Positions 23,634 to 35,218 of a stretch of DNA of 64,000 nucleotides are shown here, in pieces. Positions within the stretch are counted from its first letter, which is position 1, and every line of letters begins with the position of its first letter. Where the stretch lies: assembly GCA_018873245.2 (NCBI GenBank), contig JAEMBT020000005.1, positions 10,180,001 through 10,244,000 on the forward strand, read 5' to 3'. The notes under the pieces were generated by a model, which did no database searches, was not told where the DNA came from, and saw only the letters and a list, made by a program, of their open reading frames with translations. Made by a program: the position numbers and the translations under genes. This DNA comes from Archegozetes longisetosus (taxonomy: Eukaryota; Arthropoda; Arachnida; Sarcoptiformes; Trhypochthoniidae).

Positions 23634-24094
23634 CCCTTCGAAGGAATTGTGTTTAGAATCACTTAAAAGGAAAGATGGGGTCAAAAAATCGCGGGAACTT
23701 TCCTGGACGAATCTGGGCTTATTATGCGTATAACTCAAGGACTAAACAAAAATACCCCACTATTCCATTCACATATCGTATTGTATCCAAGTCATAACAT
23801 TTGACATCACAGTTAACCCCTTTCTTATTGGATTCATCCAAATTGCATTGAAATATATTACGAAAAAAAGTTACGTGAATAGAAAGGTGGGGTACGACAC
23901 CAGACTTTGCTTTACTTATTTATTTTTAAAATTTTAATTATAAGTAATATTAAAATGACAATTATGTAGTTTTGTTAAGAAATAGTTTGTGATAGAATAC
24001 AGAATTTTTTAGATTTTTTGCATTTATGCTTTGTTTTTAACAGAATTTCAAAGTATTGTTAGGACAAAAAAGACCCCACAGTTCCTTCGAAGGG
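23634..24094. mobile_element. TTAA-flanked (piggyBac-like) MITE, 461 bp
   Basis: Ends CCCTTCGAAGGAATTGTG and its near-perfect inverse (CACAGTTCCTTCGAAGGG) are each bordered by TTAA (23630-23633 and 24095-24098). TTAA duplication and CCC-starting ends are piggyBac hallmarks. A GGGGT motif recurs just inside each end. No transposase is encoded. Confidence 0.75.
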
Positions 24095-24751
24095 TTAATG
24101 ATAGAACTTAATTATAAAATAAACCAAAGAATGAACAATGCGGCAGCTGTATGAATGTCTTTCAAGCGTTCGAAGTATGTTAAGCCAATTGTCAGTATCT
24201 TATTTAATTTAACCATATTAAAATAATTAGATACTATCTTTTATGACATAAATTTTTATTTTTCAATATACAGTATGTATAACTCATAAAAGTTATAAAT
24301 AGGATGAAAGAAGTGTAATAAGGAACGAGATTCAATAATGAAAGTATTCAATTATTATTGAAGCCTATTCGACCAAAGAACGATGAAAATAATTCTATAG
24401 GATTCTGCCTATTGATGCACCCGGGATCTGATGATATATTTTAATAGAGGTCATCAGCCTGATCAAAATTGCCAATCGACCTACCTCCGTACAACTTATA
24501 GTTTAAGCGTTAGATGGCGTTCAAGTTTTAAAATGGGATAAAATATAGATTTGTTCGGTGGCTATTAAAGATACCGAAAAATGGTTTCCATATTTGTAGT
24601 CAGCGTTAAATTCTACATCGAAACCATATATCATATATTCAAAAATCTTAAAATCGGAAAATTTGACACAAAATTCGAATATCTCAAAAACTATTCGATA
24701 TAAAAATTTTTTGATTTGATATTCGGATTCAGCGTTAAAAAATACATATTG
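24095..24751. other. Intergenic
   Basis: No gene recognised; the right part probably belongs to the decayed element that carries the SWIM-finger fragment at 24752. Confidence 0.4.
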
Positions 24752-24853
24752 TCAGTTCTGTGGTATCTCGAGTATGCACGACATCTGCCCGAGATTCAAA
24801 TTCCCGCAGAATTTCTGAATGATATCTGCGTGGAATTTGAGGAACAAGAGTAA
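24752..24853 (+). pseudogene. SWIM-finger transposon protein fragment
   Basis: Thirty-three codons reading SVLWYLEYARHLPEIQIPAE and onward to a stop at 24851. The SVLWYLxYARH motif directly follows the SWIM-type zinc finger in a family of transposon-borne proteins; the same motif recurs, damaged, at 31650 within the element at 31005-32101. The zinc ligands themselves are not recognisable here. It is a short remnant. Confidence 0.5.
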
Positions 24854-25695
24854 GCCTCGGCGGCGACTAAAATGGGGAGTCCGGTGGGATCCCCACCAAA
24901 ATATTACATTTTACATCGTGATTAAATATGTTATTATATGTTTAAAAATATATGATAGGCAGGGTTCGGCAATGTTCTTTCTGATTTTTAATCTAGCGGT
25001 CAATGGTTACAGAGATCGTAAATCTTGTAAGATCATCCCAAACATATTTTAACATTGTGTATAGCATTGAGTATAGTATATGTAAACATTTCTCCATTAC
25101 TGTATAAGTTGATCGAGAAATCCGAAATCATTGGCCAGTTCGGGAAGTATAGGCGTGACCGAATCAGTATGACCACTGATTGTAGAATCATTGATTTGTA
25201 TTTAATTGAGTTGAAGCGATTAGATACAAGCATGTTTTTGAGAAGTTATTGGTGGTAAAGTACTCACTAAGTCATTCACTTAGTACTCAGATTTATTTGA
25301 CCAAAAATTCCGATTTGTTGGAACTAGAGAAAGTTTCTGCGAATGATCGGAACTGTTTTCAATCAAAAGAACTAGTCCGACTTTCCCAACTTTTTTAATT
25401 TGAACATGAAAAGTTGAAGAGGCAAAGCGAATGTATAGTCTGTATACTGGAGAGTGGGAGTAGATTCACAAAATTTATAAGTTAATTTGAGAAATAGGAC
25501 AAGTAAAATGTTGAGATCAGCGTGGAAAGTTCAATATATGTTTGTTTAATAGGGATCCTTCATAATAAACACAGATCACAACTCTGACGTTAAACACACA
25601 GAGATAAGATAATTTTTTTATCTTTCTTTTGTTTGACTGCGGTGTAAGCACTATTCGTTTCCATGAGATAATAAAAATTTTGTACGATCGCGAAA
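24854..25695. other. Intergenic, upstream of the RCC1-kinase gene
   Basis: Overlapping short frames (24819-25258) on both strands appear to be chance or element debris. A GC-rich inverted patch (GGGGAGTCC ... GGGATCCCCACC) lies near 24872-24896. No TATA box is obvious before the ATG at 25696. Confidence 0.4.
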
Positions 25696-28600
25696 ATGGA
25701 TGAAATCAACAAACACGAAGTTTTCAAGGAGTTAAAATTAAATCAAGATTTCATCACAAATATCAAACTTTATTATGTTTTTAAATATGAATTGATTGGA
25801 AGAGTAGAATTTAATGTAATCATTGTCACAAATGACGAAAAAACATATGTTTTTGGCCATAATAGTAAAGGAGTTTTAGGCTTGGGTCATGAGAATGAAG
25901 TAAAAGAATTGACTTTAAACGAAGACCTGAGTAACAAACAAATCATTGATTTCAAGAATAGTCTTTATCATACAATCGCGCGCACCATTGATGGAAAAGT
26001 TTATTGTTGGGGTTGGAATAACTCTGGATTATTAGGGGATGGGAGAAATGATGACGAGATATCTAAACCGGAATTGAATAAATATTTGAGTGATAAAAAT
26101 ATCGTCGATATTTGTTGTGGTGTTGCTCATTCACTCGTTTTAACAATCGATGGTCAAGTTTATACCTGGGGTTGGAACAAATATGGGCAGATTGGGAATG
26201 GAAATAAAATTTTTGCTGTATCGATTCCGTATCATATGAATGGATTTAACGGAGAGAAAGTTAAAGCGATTGCATGTGGTTATCACCATTCAATTGCTTT
26301 GACAGAGAAGGGAATTGTGTCCACTTGGGGTCGAAATGATTGTGGACAACTGGGTTTCAAAAAGGTGAAAAAAGATGACTTAATAAATGCACCGAAATTC
26401 ATCGAAATTAATAAAATTTTTGTTAAAATAAGCTGTGGTTACAAACACAGTTTATTGTTATCATGTGATGGAGACATTTATGTGTTCGGTCGTAATGATT
26501 GTGGTCAACTCGGAGATGAAACAATAAAAGTGCAAAGTGAGATTCCTTTGAAATTAAAGGGTGAAAACAAATTCATTGACATCGCATCATATTGGCGTAA
26601 TAGCATTTCAATGGCTTTATCAAAAGATGGAAATGTTTTCATTTGGGGTAAATGTGGAGAAGTGATAAAAACTCCGATTGAGACACAATTTAAGAGTTTC
26701 GATAAAGTTTTCGATCACTATGAACAAATCACATACAAAACTAAAGTTATCAAGGAGAAAATAGGAAAGGGAAAATATAGCGAAGAATTCATTGAACACA
26801 AAATTATCGCTTCAGGAAAATTTGGTATTGTGTGCGAAGCAGAGAATAAGACAAACAACAAGTTTTATGCCATTAAAAAAATTCCAATCAATCATATGAT
26901 TCGTGAAAGAGTGATAAAAGAAGTAGAAATTTTGTGTCAATTGAAAAGCGAATTCGTTTTAAAGTTGGAATCTTTCTGGATTGAAAATAACTATATCAAA
27001 ACCGATGGACATCGCCATTGCGAAAATATAAGTTCAGCACATATAGTATTCAACCCTCATAACTCTCTTCTACTACATATTCAAATGGAATTGTGTTTGT
27101 TCACACTTAAAGATGCCATTAGTAAATTGAATCATGAATTAAATCAAAAACCGTTTAAAATAATGAGTCCTTTGGGATATTACATCTCTAGTGAATTATT
27201 CATTGAAATACTAGAAGCTGTCAAGTTTTTGCACGAACTAAATCCTCCAATAATTCATGGAGATTTGAAACCATCAAATATACTAATTACAAATGGGCTA
27301 AATGGCAGGTTTATTAAACTATCTGATTTTGGTTTAGCGAAAATTTACGATTTCAGTGGACAATCGCATACCAGTTATGCGGCTCCAGAAGTGATGAGAG
27401 GAAGAAATCATGACACTAAGGCTGATATTTATAGTTTAGGAATCATAATACAGGAATTGTTTAACATTGATTTTAATGAGTAATCACATTTAGAGATTTA
27501 TATTATTCATGACTTAGATTATTATTTCTCATCAATTCTTCAGGCCAACCAGAGAAAATACGAAGTTGGGGTCAAAATATTCAGATTTATTCAATTTAAC
27601 TGAGCGTATTATCTCGCCTGCAAAAGCCAAAAGACCGAATTGTGAACAAATACTGAGTGAGAGAAATATGTGGGCCTTCAGTTCAGACGAACTAATAAGG
27701 GGTAAACATTTCGAAAACGGCTCGAAAGTGATTAAGACGATTGAAGAAAGTTTCCATTTGTATTTCATCTTAACAAAACTCAAGACACGGTATGTAAGAG
27801 AATTCAAAGAACTAGACATGATTGGGATCGGAAGATTTGGTAAAGTTTATAAAACATTCAATTTAATCGATGAACAAAACTATGCGATGAAAAAACTTTT
27901 GCTGATTGGTAATAGAAAAATATATCAGATTTAAAAGAAATAACTTTTACGATAATATTTGACACTTTCAGAATTTTCTGACGAAATAAGGGAAAAAACT
28001 TTGGAACAACTAAAACTCTTGGCAAGTTTTCAAAGTGATCTTATCGTGCACTATAAGAATTTGTGGATCGAAAACAACGAAATTCTTTACATTCAAATGG
28101 AGTTGTGTTTCAGCAATTTAAGAGATACGTTGATGAAAAAGAGAAATGAGTTTCAAAGACAAGAATTTCAACGAATGTCTCGATTAGAATATTACATCTC
28201 AAGTGAACTATTCAAAGAAATACTCGAAATTCTCAATTATTTGCATAAACGAAATCCCCCAATTATTCACAGAGATTTGAAACCGAGTAATATTATGATC
28301 ACTAACGGACTAAATGGAAGATTTGTAAAGTTGGCTGACTTTGGGTTATCAGTTATTCATGAATTCGCTGAACAAACCCGTATTCAAGGGTTGGAAACCT
28401 TTAAATACACTGTTCCTGAAGTTCTTAGAGGCATGACTTATGATATGAAAGCGGATATTTATATTTTAGGAATAATTACTCAAGACTTATTTGATATCGA
28501 CATAAATACGTGAGTAATACATAATACATAGTGATAAATACATAAATACGACTAACTCAGATTAAGTAATACATAAATACGTGTTTTGCTTATAAATTTT

Positions 28601-28917
28601 ACAGATTTTCAAGTAATCCAATGGCTGATTCACGATTTAATGGAAAATATATGAAAATTATTGAATTAATACTACAAATGATGTCACCAATCAAAAATTT
28701 GAGGCCAAGTTGTGATCAAATATTGCGAGATAAAAGTTTGTGGGCTTTAGATATTAAGGAAATAGAGAATGATTTTTCTCAGTTATCATCAACTGAACAG
28801 ACAATAGAAGAAAATTTTCACAAATATTTCATCAAGACGAAATTTAGGACACTTAATCGATCGATCAGTATCTCAAGATTTGACACTCAAACAATGGATG
28901 GTCGCGTGAAGTCGTAA
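25696..28917 (+). CDS. RCC1-repeat protein with two tandem protein kinase domains (four exons, 999 aa)
   Basis: Exons 25696-27479, 27544-27908, 27972-28509 and 28605-28917 join with GT-AG introns of 64, 63 and 95 bp; phases match at all three junctions and total 3000 coding bases. Residues about 40-345 hold RCC1-type propeller repeats (YVFGHNSKGVLGLG, VYCWGWNNSGLLGDG, VYTWGWNKYGQIGNG, STWGRNDCGQLG, IYVFGRNDCGQLGDE). Kinase 1 (about 365-640) has a glycine loop IASGKFG, K394, HGD at 521-523 instead of HRD, DFG 544-546 and APE 563-565. Kinase 2 (about 683-945) has GIGRFG, K711, HRD 816-818, DFG 839-841 and VPE for APE. The HIQMELC/LYIQMELC segment and IIHRDLKPSNI recall eIF2-alpha kinases (PERK/GCN2). 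Each kinase is followed by a similar TIEE-(S/N)-FH-x-YFI-x-TK tail, so the second unit arose by internal duplication. NEK8/NEK9 have the opposite order (kinase then RCC1). No signal peptide or membrane segment is seen, so it is probably intracellular. Substrates are unknown. Confidence 0.88.
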
Positions 28918-31004
28918 CATATCTCAAATTAATCTTTGAAAAACCTGGTTAACTCTAGAAATTGCACATCTCGATGGAATCTAATTCCGTACTTTTTGTT
29001 TACTTTTTTCAATTTTAATTCAAACATCAAATGAGTGTATCAAAAGTTATTTTTTTTGCCCTTAATGAATGATATAAATTAGTCTATGCTTTAGTATGCT
29101 TTCTGTACTAGAATTGTTGTGAATGAAGCTCAGTGGTGTCAAAAGGCTATTATTAATAGCTGAAATGAAATTTCTTACCAAACAGATCAGAGAATCTGAT
29201 GAATAAGTGGCAAAATGCTTGTAGGCTTCTAATTGTGGAGCAGTTTAGACTCATCTCTTATATTATATGCACTTTTCTATTTAATTACTGAGTGGGTCGT
29301 GCGATAAAAATTAATTCATATTTATGAAATAAGATTTTAAATCAGAACTTTATATATTTACAAAATTTGGTCGATAATAGCTTAATGCTATGAATAGAAA
29401 ACTTTGACAGGATTAATACTAAACAGTATCAGATTATTTGATGTGTGACGGCCAAACACTCTGAGTCTTATCGAATTTTTCAGTGTCTTCGTAAAGTTAA
29501 AAGAATACAGAAAAATATTTTTGCTGAATTTTTTGCGTTCCAATAGCTTTGCATCTATCTTTTCTCTCTTATTTCTCATTAAGATCCATATTGAGGTCAT
29601 AATTTTGATTCATTGATTGATTTTTGGCAATTCTTTTGTTGTACTCCAACTCTTCTCCATGACAGGAGTGATTACTAATTTATCATTAATCATCACTCCT
29701 ATCAACAACCAAAGAATAATAAATTTCAAATATATATATATATATAAGGGTGCTCCCTTATGATGTACAGTCTGTCCTCTTACTTCTAAACTGATATATT
29801 GAGTGCAATTTTCCTTTGATGTTACGCATCGATCAGATCAAACGGTTAAATAAAGTTTGAAATAGGTTTCAGAAAAGATTGTTCTTTAATTATGGTGTTT
29901 TGTTTAAAACCACTTTTAGAACCAAAAATGGTGTTTAAAATGGTCTTTATTTATAAAACTTATTTATTAACTAACAACTGCTGTGGCCAAAAAACAGCTT
30001 CCGAAACGCTATTAAGAGTTTCAGACAATATAATTAAAGAGTTAAACCTTGTTTAAAAAAATAATAGACAACATTTACAGCATATGTTAGAAGTATTGAA
30101 TTACCATTTATAAACACTAATTCTATTACATTCAGTTGGATCATTAAAAGTTTGTTCAAAGTATCAGATTGAATCTTTCCTGATTTAATTGTTAAATTTA
30201 TTATTTTATTTTTCAACTTATTTATTTAATTTAGTGTTTTCTTCAGTTACAGTTAAGTTATTTAGATAAAAAAACTTTATAATTTGAATTAAATTATTAG
30301 TTTGTCCGTACTGTATATAATACATAGTTTTAAAACAAAAGCTTAGAAGTTTTGCACGAAAGTATTTTTTCCGGGATATGATTAAACTTTTCTGAGCACC
30401 ACTGTGCTTAGATTTTCTGGATTTCTCGTATGTATCGCATGTATACTTATTTTGTGTGAATTTTTCTCTGAATCTATTGAAAGTTAGATTCACTAATATT
30501 AAAAGATATTAGTATTCAAATTCTAAAAATACAAAGATAAGCCTAAAATTTTAAAAAATATTCAATTATAATAATTGCATGTATAAAATTTCATCTTTTA
30601 AAATATGCATTAATTTTGAAATTAAAGAATGTTCAAAGCATTATTAAGCTCTGAATCTAAAGTCTAGAAATCTAATAAAAAATAGCCGAAACATTTTATC
30701 TCATTTTTAATATTAAAAGTCACAAAATATATGTCAAAAATTTACCGGAAATCTTTTACCTTAAATGATTATAATTTTTGTCAATAAGCATATATTTAAT
30801 TCTATTCTTCATAAATTACCATAATTTTGGCGTTTAGTCGTGAGTTTGACATTTAGCGTCTGAGAGTCACTGCGAATTTTTATGATAGATATTAACAGAC
30901 TATTTACTGAAAGGCTTAAAGTTGCAGGAATCAAAGGGATATTGTATACTACATTCAATGATAAAAATGTAATAAATGGTATCAGAATAAATAGACCAAT
31001 TTAA
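28918..31004. other. Intergenic
   Basis: No gene recognised. It holds a (TA)n run (29730-29746) followed by a 7-bp perfect hairpin (ATAAGGG-TGCT-CCCTTAT, 29744-29761), and another hairpin around 29663-29700 (AGGAGTGAT ... ATCACTCCT). Minus-strand frames at 29388-30493 look like AT-rich chance. Confidence 0.45.
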
Positions 31005-32101
31005 AAAGGAGGATGTCCATTTTCTATGGGCCAGTGGAGGTAATTGCAACATCATAGAACATATACCAAAATACTCACAGGGTCTAGTACTACAACTTTG
31101 TTGCTGATCGCACCATTGTAGGTCACCGGGTTTAGCCGCTAGAGGGCTCCAAACATAAAGCTCACGGAAAAAAGACATATGAGGAGTCTATTCACACTAA
31201 TTAGATCGTGCTGAATCGAATGGTGATGACATCATTCAGGTAGAATATGAGGCTGCGACGGTGGCCACCTCTTCGTAGTGACGGCAGATAACAGGCTTGC
31301 TATTAGCAATGAGTTCCCGCCTTTGCCTGAAAACGACTTGAGACAAATAGCATTGGATTCCTACCAACTGAAACAGACTCGCTCGTACTATGCCGAGCAT
31401 AAGAGCCCCCATGGGAGGTTTGAGTCCCAAGTGTGCCGACACATCAGACCTCTTCCACTTTCCTCTCATGGCATTTCAGTTGGTGACACAATGCTACTAC
31501 GTGTAAGAATACAGTCTCGGCATAAGAATGGCACAAAGTACTTTGTCTACGTTTTAGTAGAAAAATAAAAATCTGGTGCCGAGACTGTGGCAGAGTACTG
31601 TTGTCAGTGCAAAAATGGTCTTAGAACTTCGGATGTTGTGCCCTAATCATGACAGTTCTGTGGTACTCGGGTATGGCTGGCACCTTCCCAAGGTTCTAGA
31701 ACCTGCTGCCTCATTAAATGAGGTTTGTTTGGTTTCGGAAAGCACTGACAGGCTCTGACTAGTTGTAGCTAGTGAGTACTGGAAGGGCCTAATGGCCTAG
31801 GCCATACCAATCGCAACATGTATTCGCGAATAAATGATTATCTATATTAAGAAAGCTGCCATTTTCCATGTTCTATTGAAAAATTAACATCACCATCGGT
31901 TCAGCACGTTTGGATTAGTACGATTCGGTACCTCGTATTCGTGTTTTCGTCAATTTTTGATTAAACTTTAGAGCCACCTAGCAGGTGAACCTCGCCCTCA
32001 ACAACTATACTCCCTAAGCAAAGTTGTAGTACTTGACCTGTTAAGTATTTTTGTATAGATTTTGCGATGTTGCAATTACCTCCAAAAATGGACTTCCTTC
32101 T
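31005..32101 (+). mobile_element. TTAA-flanked transposon with about 130-bp inverted repeats and SWIM-protein remains
   Basis: The left end starts AAAGGAGGATGTCCATTTTC and the reversed right end AGAAGGAAGTCCATTTTTGG; both then share GGAGGTAATTGCAACATC and, further in, TAGTACTACAACTTTG or close variants, giving inverted arms of about 130-150 bp. TTAA borders both ends (31001-31004, 32102-32105). TTAA targets are known for piggyBac and Kolobok elements; the long arms and non-CCC ends fit Kolobok or an unassigned group better. The interior encodes part of a SWIM-finger protein (31278-31758). At 1.1 kb without a full transposase it is a deletion derivative. Confidence 0.65.
31278..31758 (+). pseudogene. 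SWIM-type zinc-finger transposon protein, broken
   Basis: The first frame (31278-31568, 96 codons) contains ALDSYQLKQTRSYYAEH and VRIQSRHKNGTKYF, the domain that precedes the SWIM finger in related transposon-borne proteins. After a stop, other frames carry CCQCKNGLRT and then GCCALIMTVLWYSG, which together resemble the CxC...CxH finger region followed by VLWYxG, with the histidine missing or displaced. At least one stop and two frame changes interrupt it. The relationship to 24752-24853 is visible in the shared SVLWY/TVLWY motif. SWIM fingers bind DNA or protein; here the gene is a non-functional passenger. Confidence 0.55.
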
Positions 32102-32419
32102 TTAATGACTAGTTTAAATTGTTACAGAAGCTAAACCACTAGAGATAATCAGATGAAATTTGGCGTCTAATCTTACGAAATACAAGCAAATATTTTGGCT
32201 TGAAAAATTTTAGATATATGCGCTAGATGACACCATTACAAAAGCTTTTGGCGTGTGCTAGTATAAAACTCGTTATCCTTCGCTATAAACGAAAAAAACT
32301 CGACTACATCTTATCAAAAAAATAATGCCCGAGAAATTGCCGGTAAAGATTTAGAGATGTTTAAAAGTCAGAGAATTACATGCGAAAGATCTGGCAGTGC
32401 TATTCTAAAATCATAAATA
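32102..32419. other. Intergenic between two transposons
   Basis: About 320 bp with no recognised content, ending in the TA (32418-32419) used by the mariner. Confidence 0.5.
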
Positions 32420-33691
32420 TAAGGTTGGAGAGAAATGAATGTCGTATTTTGTTACGTTATATTCGAATGGTTCAAAAATACACTTAGGATTTGTTTACAT
32501 ATCTTTTTATTGTGAATAAATACATTTAATATTAGTCTTTATTTCTATCAAATTATTATTTTAAAATTGTGATTTGATTTCGATTTGAGCCATGTCTTTC
32601 GATGACAATCATATTAGACTTTGTATGTTGTATGAGTTTAAGCGTGGTAATAATGCAACGGTTGCCACCAAGAATATCACCGATACATATGGTGATGTAT
32701 TAAAGGTCCGCACGTGTCAACGTTGGTTTGACAAGTTTCGATCAGGCGATTTTGATCTGAAGAATCGACCTGGTTCTGGTCGACATCAAGAGTTGGATGA
32801 TGACGAGTTGAAAGCTCTAGTGGAGTCTGAGCCTCTCCAATCAAGTCGGGACATGGGGCTGATATTAGGCTTCGATCACATGACCATCTTAAGCGGGCTT
32901 AAAAGAATCGGAAAGGTTTTGCGGGCAGGAGTATGGGTGCCTCATGAACTTAACCCATCTCAATTGTCCCAACGCGTATCGATCTGCACTTCCCTTTTAT
33001 GTCGACTCGATTCGGATCCATTTCTAAGGCGAATCGTTACCGGCAATGAGAAGTGGGTTCAATACGTAAATGTTCACAAGAAGTCTCAGTGGCTAAAGTG
33101 CGGGTGAAAAGGCCAGACCCACACCAAAACCCGAACTCCACCCAAAAAAGATAATGTTGTCTGTTTGGTGGGATATGGAAGGTGTGGTGCATTTTGAGCT
33201 CTTGGAGGACAACCAGACCATCACCTCTGATATCTATTGCCAACAATTGGATCGATTGAAGAGCGCTTTGGCCATAAAAAGACCCGGACTGATCAATAGA
33301 AGAGGAGTTATCCTTCAACATGACAACGCAAAACCTCATACCGCAAAATTCACCCGACAGAAGTTGCTGGAGTTGGGCTGGGAAGTCCTCCCCCACCCTG
33401 CTTATTCACCAGACATCGCACCATCTGATTACCATTTATTTCAATCTTTACATCACTTTCTTAAGGACAAAATCTTCGATGACAGAAGTGATGTCGAAAA
33501 TAGCATCCAATTCATTTTCAATCACAAACCACGTGAGACTTACAGGAAAGCCATCGAAGCACTTCTGCAACGTTGGGCGACTGTCATCGAAAATGATGGC
33601 AATTACATAATTGATTAAAGTTTCATATTGTATTAAAAAATTTTATTTGAATTTTATGATCAAATACGTCATTCATTTCTCTCCAGCCTTA
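32420..33691 (+). mobile_element. Mariner element, 1.27 kb, with both inverted ends
   Basis: The ends TAAGGTTGGAGAGAAATGAA (32420 on) and, reversed, TAAGGCTGGAGAGAAATGAA (to 33691) are inverted repeats of about 30 bp, bordered by TA (32418-32419, 33692-33693). The length is that of a complete mariner. It contains one transposase gene with a single frameshift. End identity above 90% and the nearly open gene indicate a fairly recent copy compared with the other mariner relics here. Confidence 0.88.
32592..33618 (+). pseudogene. Mariner transposase (D34D), one frameshift
   Basis: Mariner transposases cut and paste their element through a DDD active site. The ATG at 32592 opens 171 codons: a paired helix-turn-helix DNA-binding half (CMLYEFKRGNNATVATKNI; TCQRWFDKFRSGDFDL with RPGSGR linker). 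The frame ends at a TGA at 33105 and resumes one base off, giving EKARPTPKPELHPKKIML and onward to the stop at 33616. Catalytic positions are IVTGNEKW (normally GDEKW, so the first aspartate is asparagine), QHDNAKPH and SPDIAPSDYH with 34 residues between the second and third aspartates. A one-base insertion in TGCGGGTGAAAAG would explain the frameshift. Together with the Asp-to-Asn change, the product would be inactive. Confidence 0.88.
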
Positions 33692-35218
33692 TATTTACAA
33701 TAGTGAAAATAGATGGAAAGAAACGCTTATCTAATCATCTTAATAAAATTAGACATTTCATATTATATCTCATGTACTTGGATATAAACTTTATTATCTT
33801 TCCATAATTTATTCAAACTGAAACAAGGACGAATGATCCTACTTTTCTTGCAGATTTTCACGCAATTCAATGTTATTTTATATTATCTTTCTCCACGGAA
33901 GAACCAATGAAGAGAAGTGCTAAGGGTCAGAAATGTTGATATTTTTAAACTTTAATAAGTTTTAAGACTTATTGTAATTTTAGAGCAAATTGATGAAAAT
34001 TTTCACAATTTTGCATATTTTTAGTTAACTAAGAAAGGGTGCGCGTCAGATTTGTTGTATGTATTACTAGTATCTTCCCATAATTTCAAGGAATAGCTGA
34101 AATTTTCAAACGTCAATGAGCTCTAAAGCATTTTAATGTCCATAAATAATATCTTTAAAAAACTGATCAGAGTTGACATTACTTAATTTATGCTAAACAA
34201 GGGCATAATAAAATGTTAGTTATCAAACAAGTTATGTCTCTATGAATTTACTGAAAATTATGCAATAGTTCAAGTGATTTCAAATCATTGTTGCTATATA
34301 GCTATCAAATTTTCGCTAATATGCTACTAATTATCTAAATAGAAATAGACCACAATAAAACAATGAAAGCTATAGTCTTGATATTTTAGATACAAATAGA
34401 TTTAATTACTGATATAATAAAAATTTTTATTTGCCTAAATTAACTTTTATTAGTCTGATGTCATTTTACAAAAGTAATTTTAGAAGTGGAAATAAAATTC
34501 TTAAAAGCAAACCATTTTCAGAAAATTTTAACAATAGTCGCATTATTAGATGTTTTTCTACCAAATTTATGAGTCATTTCTTCTCTAAGCTGATCACAAG
34601 AATTAGTTAACAAAAATTTTAATAAATAAAAGCTGTTTCTTATGTCAAAACATCATTCTTAGCACTACATTTGTCTTTATCTGGAGTATCTTAATAAGGT
34701 CAATTTTTCATTTGCTTCGAGCGTTATTCATGAGCATCATCTGATCAATTTGTAATATTAAAGAAAAATTGTGCTCAACTTTTGAGTTTAATTTTGGACA
34801 TTTGTCACTAAATGTGTTGATTGCAGCTATTTTAAAGAAAATTTAAAATATATTTGATTCATAAAGATATGGAGCAGTATCTCATGAAGTTTAGTGCACT
34901 GATAAATTCTATTTTGAAAATTATCGTAGAATCAATTACACAAAATGGTCAGAACGTTTATTCAATAACTTTTATATAAGTATATACGTACAATAACTTA
35001 AATATAGGTAAACATTTATCACACATCAAATGTATTAATTTCTTGATTCTCGAAATTTTTACAATTAATTTTAAAATATTCTACTATCGAACCTGAAAAA
35101 TGGGTTACAATCAACTGAATGATTCAAGGGAGAAGTTATGAAAATACAGTTGAACAAGCTTGAATAAATTAAGTTTACCGAATATTTAGTAACCAAGAAC
35201 TAAGATGCAAGTTATTAA
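33692..35218. other. Intergenic
   Basis: AT-rich sequence with no recognisable gene, repeat or RNA. Confidence 0.5.

Noticed and set aside
31236-31469. 77-codon minus-strand frame opposite the SWIM protein
   Set aside because: It is the antisense shadow of the plus-strand SWIM-domain coding sequence, which has clear family motifs.
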